Source of the DNA: Serratia nevei
GTDB taxonomy: Bacteria; Pseudomonadota; Gammaproteobacteria; Enterobacterales; Enterobacteriaceae
Length of the DNA stretch: 64,000 nucleotides
Direction: 5' to 3'
Assembly: GCF_037948395.1 (NCBI RefSeq)
Contig: NZ_CP149940.1
Span: forward strand, 3,224,001-3,288,000
The translations under genes and the position numbers were made by a program. Shown here piece by piece: positions 59,664-64,000 of this stretch (the stretch's first letter is position 1; each line of letters opens with the position of its first letter). The notes under the pieces are model-generated. The model had not been told where the DNA came from. It made no database searches and saw only the letters and a program-made list of their open reading frames with translations.

Positions 59664-60272
59664 TCAGTCATAACTCAGCCTAAAATCCACCGTCGCCCGA
59701 TACGCGCCGGCCATCAGCGGCGCCGCGGTTCGCTCCGGCGTCACGCTGTAGCTCAATGCATCTTGCCCCGGCGTCAACAGCAGCGGTTGCCCGCGGCTGC
59801 CCAGACGAACGTCGCGGCCGCGGCCGTCCAGCAGGCGCAGCCCCAGCCCGGAGGTACCCTGCGCTTTCACCAGCTGCGGGTTGTCGCTGTCCGCCGTCGA
59901 GCCGAAGCTGACCGTCACCGCCGGCTGATTCAGCGCCCAGGTCAACGCGCCGGTGCGCGCATCACGCTGGCCGCCCGGGGTGCGCAGACAATCCTGCAAG
60001 CGCAGCTCGAACGCCACCGGCTGCCCGCGATCGCCGACCTGCCGCAACCGTGCGGTGCCGGTCTCACCCAGCCAGATGTCCTGCCGCGCGCTGGTCATCT
60101 CCAACCGGCAGGCGCTCTCCGTCAGCGCGCCATACACCTGCAGCACGCCATTGGCGCCCTCTACCTGCCAGTTGTCCACCTCGTCGGCCTGCGCTGGCGG
60201 CATCGCTATCACGCCCAGACTGAGCGCCAGCAGCAACGCGCCTGCGCCGATTTTTTTCCGTTCTCGTTTCAT
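59664..60272 (-). CDS. Fimbrial minor subunit (MrpE-like)
   Basis: A 202-aa fimbrial protein, longer than its paralogs. Signal peptide (MKRERKKIGAGALLLALSLGV-IAMPPAQA), pilin cysteines in ESACRLEMTS and LRLQDCLRT, and C-terminal TVDFRLSYD. The position directly after the chaperone gene matches mrpE in the MR/P operon. The longer middle segment (PGGQRDARTGALTWAL) is absent from neighbours. Confidence 0.78.
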   Translation of the reverse strand: MKRERKKIGAGALLLALSLGVIAMPPAQADEVDNWQVEGANGVLQVYGALTESACRLEMTSARQDIWLGETGTARLRQVGDRGQPVAFELRLQDCLRTPGGQRDARTGALTWALNQPAVTVSFGSTADSDNPQLVKAQGTSGLGLRLLDGRGRDVRLGSRGQPLLLTPGQDALSYSVTPERTAAPLMAGAYRATVDFRLSYD

Positions 60273-60302
60273 CCTTTACCCCTGAATGGCTCACAGCGCG
60301 GG

Positions 60303-61061
60303 TTATGAAGCCGTCCGTTTCTCCGGCACCACCTTGCAGCTCGTGCCGCTGCAGTTGAAGATCAGCTGCGGCCGGCCGCCGTAATCGTTGATGTAGGTCA
60401 GCACCGGGCTGCCGCCCAGCGCCGCAGCGCCGACGGTCAGGCTCGCCTGGCTTTTCGGCGCGATCATGAAAGGCTCAAACCCCTTCACGCCCTCGCCGCC
60501 CTTTTTGCTGCCCGCATCGACGATGGTGATGTAGTACGGCGTCGGGTTATTGACCTGGTAGCGCTCTCCTTGCCGTGTCAGCGTCAACTGCTCCTGCCAC
60601 GGCGTCGCCATGTCGGTACGGCTCGGCACGATAGCCGCCGGGCGGTAGAACAGCTTGATGCGCGTCTGCAGCGCGATCTGCAGCGTATTGGGCTTGTTGC
60701 TCTTCGGCGGGATCTCGCGCAGGTTGAAGTAGTACAGCGTCTCGCGGTCCTGCGGCAGCTGTTTGGCCGCCGGCAGCGCCTGGATCTTGATCTGGCTCGG
60801 TTTGCCCGGCTCGATGCGCTGCACCGGCGGCAACACCACCAGCGGGCTCTGGATCTTGTTGCCCTGCTCGTCCTCCAGCCAGCCCTGCGCCAGGTACGGC
60901 AGCTGTTTGTTCTGGTTGCTGAGATTGAGGCTGACCGAGTTCTGGCCGCCGTCGAAGATCACCCGGGTGCGGTCGAGCGCGATCGCCGCCTGCGCGTGCT
61001 GCGACACCGTGGCGCCCAGCAGCACGAGCGCCGCCGTGGTTTTCAGAGAAAAAGTTTGCAT
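60303..61061 (-). CDS. Fimbrial periplasmic chaperone (PapD family)
   Basis: A 252-aa PapD-like chaperone that captures subunits in the periplasm by donor-strand complementation. Signal peptide (about 1-25), first Ig-like domain with TRVIFDGGQNSVSLNLSN and the G1 strand TLYYFNLREIPPKSN, and IALQTRIKLFYRP leading to domain two; the conserved R and K residues that bind the subunit C-terminus are in DRTRVIF and RIKLFYRP. Usher gene is immediately upstream (33 bp). Confidence 0.93.
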   Translation of the reverse strand: MQTFSLKTTAALVLLGATVSQHAQAAIALDRTRVIFDGGQNSVSLNLSNQNKQLPYLAQGWLEDEQGNKIQSPLVVLPPVQRIEPGKPSQIKIQALPAAKQLPQDRETLYYFNLREIPPKSNKPNTLQIALQTRIKLFYRPAAIVPSRTDMATPWQEQLTLTRQGERYQVNNPTPYYITIVDAGSKKGGEGVKGFEPFMIAPKSQASLTVGAAALGGSPVLTYINDYGGRPQLIFNCSGTSCKVVPEKRTAS

Positions 61062-61094
61062 GTTGTCGATAACTCCAAATTCAGGATGATGAAT

Positions 61095-63635
61095 TTATTC
61101 AACCGGCTCCGCCGGCGCCGCGGCGATCGGCCGGCAAGGCAGCAGCAGCGTACGCGTGAGCATGTCGGCCGGCAGCGTGGCAGGCAGCTGCACCTGACAC
61201 TGCGCCGCGCCGCTCCAGTGAAGCGTCATGATCTCGCCGGCGTTGATGCCGCTCAGGTAGACGCTGCCGCCGTCGTTGACGATGCCGGTTTCTTGTTTAC
61301 GGGCGTTCAGCACCGTGGCGCCGAACGGCGGCGTGCTGCCGTCCGCCAGTTTGACGATCGCCATTGCCTTCTCGCCGGCGATGACGTCAAACTGACGGTA
61401 GCCGATCGCGCCTTCGGTCAGGGTGGCCTGTACCACCGAGCGGGTGGCTTCGGCGTTGTCGCCCAGCTTGTCCAGATCGATGCTGGCCTTGTTGCGGTAG
61501 TAGCTGTTGACGTCCGCCACCACCGCCTTGCCGAAGCGGTTGGTGCTGACGGTGCTGCCGTAGCCGCGCACCGGCACCCCGGCCACGCCGTTGGTGTCCA
61601 GCAGCAGGCGCGTGCCGCCAATCATGCCGACGCGGTGCAACGCGCCGCCTTCCGGCGTCAGCGTCATGCCGCCCTGCGCGGACAGCCCCACGGCGCTGTA
61701 GCGTCCTTCCTGATAGCTGGCGTTGGCGCTCAGGCGCGCCGCATCGCCCTCGTGGTTGTAGTAGCCGCTCAGGTTGGCGCCGCGGCGCGAGCTGCCGGCA
61801 CTCAGCTGATAGTTGTTGTGCTCATCGACTCGCTGGTAGTACCCCACCCGGTTCGTGTTGTCGTTGCGGTTCACCGTGCTGTTGTAGCTGAGCGTGGCGC
61901 CGTTGCCCCACGGCATCGACAGCGACAGGTACACGCCGTCGTCGTTGGTTTCGTTGTAGCGGTTGCGGTAGGCCGACAGCGACAGATTCAGGTTTTTTAT
62001 CTCGCCGAGATCGAAATAGCGCGACAGCGTCAGGTTGTAACGATCGTTGGACGGACGATCCCAATAGGTCTGGTGGCTGTAGTTGAGATAGCTGCTCAGC
62101 CCCCAGTCGCGGAACTGCTTGTTGAAGGTGATGGTGTACATCTCCTTGTTGTTGCCGACCCGGCTGCCGTAATAGCGCGCATCGAGGTATTCGCCCATGC
62201 TCATGAAGTCCTCCTCCGAGAAGCGATAGCCTGCGAAGGTGACCTGACTGTCCAGCTCGTCGAAGGTTTTCGAATAACTCACGCGATAAGAGCCGCCGCT
62301 CAGCGTCTCATCCCGCTGCGGCAACCGCGCCCGCGACTGGGTGGCGTCGAACGACAGCGCGCCGAACATCATCAGATCGCGGCCTATCCCCAGCGACAGC
62401 GCGTTATAGTCGCCGCCCAGCAGCGCCCCGCCATACAGCGACCACCCGTTGCTGACGCCCCAGGAGAACTCGCCGGTGCCGAACAGCGGCCCGCGCGAAT
62501 GGTGTTGCCAGTCCGAAGGTTTGCCGGCGGCCAGCTTGAAGCGCCACGAGCCGGGGCGCGTCAGGTACGGAATACTGGCGGTGTTGACCTTGAACGCCTG
62601 CACGCTGCCATCCTGTTCCTCCACCCGCACGTCCAGCTCGCCGCTGATGGCGTCGTTGATGTCCTGAATGCGAAACGGCCCCGCCGCCACCTGAGTTTCA
62701 TAGATCACCCGCCCCTGCTGGCTGATCGTCACCTTGGCGTTGGTCTTGGCGACCCCGACCACCTCAGGCGCATAGCCGCGCAGGTTAGGCGGCAGCATGT
62801 TGTCATCCGACACCAGGCTCACGCCGGAGAAGCGGAAGCTGTCGAAAATGCCCGAATCCAGATAATCCTCACCCAACGTCAGGCGCGAGCGCAGCGCGGA
62901 AACGGCCCTATAGGCGTAGTAACGGCTCCAGTCCAACCGTTTGTCGGTCGATTGCCCGCTGCCGGTCTGATGGTTCACCTGCCCCTGCCAGTCGGCGCGC
63001 AGGCGCCAGGCGCCGAGGTTGGCGCCGGCGGTGCCGTTGCCGCTGACGCTGTACCCCCGCGTGCCGCCCTGCTGCTGCTGCCGGCTCTGGGCGTTGACGT
63101 TGTAATCGAACAGCAGGCCCGGAATGCCTTCATCCCAACGCGACGGCGGATCCCAGTCTTCCGAGCTGTATTCCAGGTAGGCCTGCGGCACGCTTAAATA
63201 CAGCGCACCCGTCGCCAGATCGCCGCGCGACACCATCCCTTTCAGGCTGGACTCATCCAGACACTCTCCCTGATGCCACCAGGTGAGCGTTTGCATCGCC
63301 GCCGATTTCAGCCCCAGCTGATCGACCAGCGCTTTGCCGACGCAGGCGCGGCTGCCGTCAGGTTCGTTGTCCGGCGGATAAAAAGGGATTTTCTGCTCGG
63401 GTAACTCGCTTTTATTGAGATGAACCACCATGCTGTAACTTCCCGGCATAATGTATCCACTGCGGGAAAATTGGCTTAGGTCGATATTTTTGCGATCGTT
63501 CACGTCCAAAATGTCGGCATTAAACTGAATACCGTCTTCGGCATATACCCACGTTGATGAACTTCCCAGCGCCAGCGTGATACATAACCCCAGCACCTGA
63601 AAACGAAATAGCTTCCCAGCAGGCGACAACATCAT
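61095..63635 (-). CDS. Fimbrial outer membrane usher (PapC/FimD family)
   Basis: An 846-aa outer membrane usher forming the pore and assembly platform. Signal peptide (about 1-32), the N-terminal chaperone-subunit-binding domain FNADILDVNDRKNIDLSQF, the conserved cysteines in RACVGKALVDQLG and HQGECLDE, the long barrel with plug (RGYAPEVVGVAKTNAKVTI), and C-terminal domains from about 750. The two initial methionines both have a weak GGGA site; the start could be the second. It is 56 bp from the partial upstream subunit gene. Confidence 0.95.
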   Translation of the reverse strand: MMLSPAGKLFRFQVLGLCITLALGSSSTWVYAEDGIQFNADILDVNDRKNIDLSQFSRSGYIMPGSYSMVVHLNKSELPEQKIPFYPPDNEPDGSRACVGKALVDQLGLKSAAMQTLTWWHQGECLDESSLKGMVSRGDLATGALYLSVPQAYLEYSSEDWDPPSRWDEGIPGLLFDYNVNAQSRQQQQGGTRGYSVSGNGTAGANLGAWRLRADWQGQVNHQTGSGQSTDKRLDWSRYYAYRAVSALRSRLTLGEDYLDSGIFDSFRFSGVSLVSDDNMLPPNLRGYAPEVVGVAKTNAKVTISQQGRVIYETQVAAGPFRIQDINDAISGELDVRVEEQDGSVQAFKVNTASIPYLTRPGSWRFKLAAGKPSDWQHHSRGPLFGTGEFSWGVSNGWSLYGGALLGGDYNALSLGIGRDLMMFGALSFDATQSRARLPQRDETLSGGSYRVSYSKTFDELDSQVTFAGYRFSEEDFMSMGEYLDARYYGSRVGNNKEMYTITFNKQFRDWGLSSYLNYSHQTYWDRPSNDRYNLTLSRYFDLGEIKNLNLSLSAYRNRYNETNDDGVYLSLSMPWGNGATLSYNSTVNRNDNTNRVGYYQRVDEHNNYQLSAGSSRRGANLSGYYNHEGDAARLSANASYQEGRYSAVGLSAQGGMTLTPEGGALHRVGMIGGTRLLLDTNGVAGVPVRGYGSTVSTNRFGKAVVADVNSYYRNKASIDLDKLGDNAEATRSVVQATLTEGAIGYRQFDVIAGEKAMAIVKLADGSTPPFGATVLNARKQETGIVNDGGSVYLSGINAGEIMTLHWSGAAQCQVQLPATLPADMLTRTLLLPCRPIAAAPAEPVE

Positions 63636-63691
63636 ATCCCTAACCTTATATCGTATAATTCTGGCGTTGCGGCTCGCCGCAATCGCAGCGC

Positions 63692-64000
63692 TCAGTAATA
63701 ATCCAGCTTAAAACGCACGGCGGAAAAATAATTCCCTGCACGCATCGGTTGATTATTGGCAACCAGCTTTATGGAATAATTAAGCGACATGCTGCCTGGC
63801 GTTATATCGCCAAGCGGCAACGGCCGACCTGGCGCGGCAATATTCCCCAGGCCATCGGATATTTGCAGCGCGATGCCTTTCGCTTCGCCGTGCACGCCGA
63901 ATAAATCGCCCTCGGCATCACCGTCGAAAACCACCTGAAACTGCCGCCAGTCCGGTAAATTCGGCTTCGGGCGCTCAAGCGTGCAGTTGATTAATTCAAT
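63692..64000 (-). CDS. Fimbrial subunit, partial (C-terminal part)
   Basis: The last 102 residues of a fimbrial subunit that continues beyond the right edge. The visible part holds the pilin cysteine in IELINCTLERPKPN, a DFG-like VVFDGDAEGDLFGV segment, LPLGDITPGSMSLNYSIKL and the terminal donor strand AVRFKLDYY. It lies directly before the usher gene, where mrpB sits in MR/P operons. The true start and full length cannot be seen. Confidence 0.8.
   Translation of the reverse strand: MELINCTLERPKPNLPDWRQFQVVFDGDAEGDLFGVHGEAKGIALQISDGLGNIAAPGRPLPLGDITPGSMSLNYSIKLVANNQPMRAGNYFSAVRFKLDYY

Noticed and set aside
60570..63197. 875-codon frame on the plus strand opposite the usher and chaperone genes
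   Set aside because: It is a high-GC antisense shadow with low-complexity H/Q/R-rich composition; the minus strand encodes clear family proteins.

Overview
The window looks like chromosomal DNA of Serratia, most likely S. marcescens or a close relative. Several gene families match their Enterobacterales counterparts over full length (Paa proteins, LpxP, YncD/PqqU, Gcd, a chaperone-usher fimbria), most genes have high GC at the third codon position, and a large NRPS is present. The genus is inferred from overall resemblance, not from a marker gene. I see no rRNA, tRNA, CRISPR array, insertion sequence or phage gene.

Layout. 1-8.6 kb: a PRISE-like reductase divergent from a LysR regulator; small envelope and stress proteins (YidB, YeaQ/GlsB and ElaB/YqjD families); the lipid A acyltransferase lpxP; a VOC protein; a Cache-GGDEF cyclase; and a Kdo hydroxylase-like oxygenase. 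8.6-22.3 kb: a complete phenylacetate catabolic cluster, paaZ divergent from paaABCDEFGHIJK-paaX-paaY, with a candidate PaaX operator and a CRP-like site in the divergent promoter. 22.3-26.2 kb: a minus-strand operon of formamidase-like hydrolase, RidA protein, class I aminotransferase and amino acid permease. 26.3-31.7 kb: LysR, GST, a frameshifted FMN-binding protein, a small unknown protein, a GabD-like dehydrogenase, a GyrI-like protein and a VOC protein.

31.7-38.0 kb is visibly more AT-rich and dominated by regulators (LysR, MmyB-type XRE, AraC), with a secreted cupin, a 56-aa protein, a DJ-1/PfpI protein, a hydrolase with an altered active site and a methyltransferase-like protein. A near-identical 21-bp sequence precedes two of these genes, suggesting a shared operator. 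38.0-40.5 kb holds a cupin, a LysR regulator and an aldo/keto reductase.

40.6-50.65 kb is one 10-kb gene for a three-module NRPS (C-A-PCP x3 plus thioesterase) with no adjacent tailoring, MbtH or phosphopantetheinyl transferase gene; its product is unknown. The TonB receptor divergent from it is PqqU/YncD-like, and directly downstream lies gcd, the PQQ-dependent glucose dehydrogenase. That receptor therefore probably supplies cofactor to Gcd and does not import the NRPS product. After gcd, a perfect 7-1-7 Fur box precedes two short overlapping reading frames, a probable iron-repressed small-protein operon. 56.4-64.0 kb is a minus-strand MR/P-like fimbrial operon (partial subunit, usher, chaperone, four subunits, MrpH-like zinc-type tip adhesin) ending with a LuxR-type regulator; it runs off the right edge.
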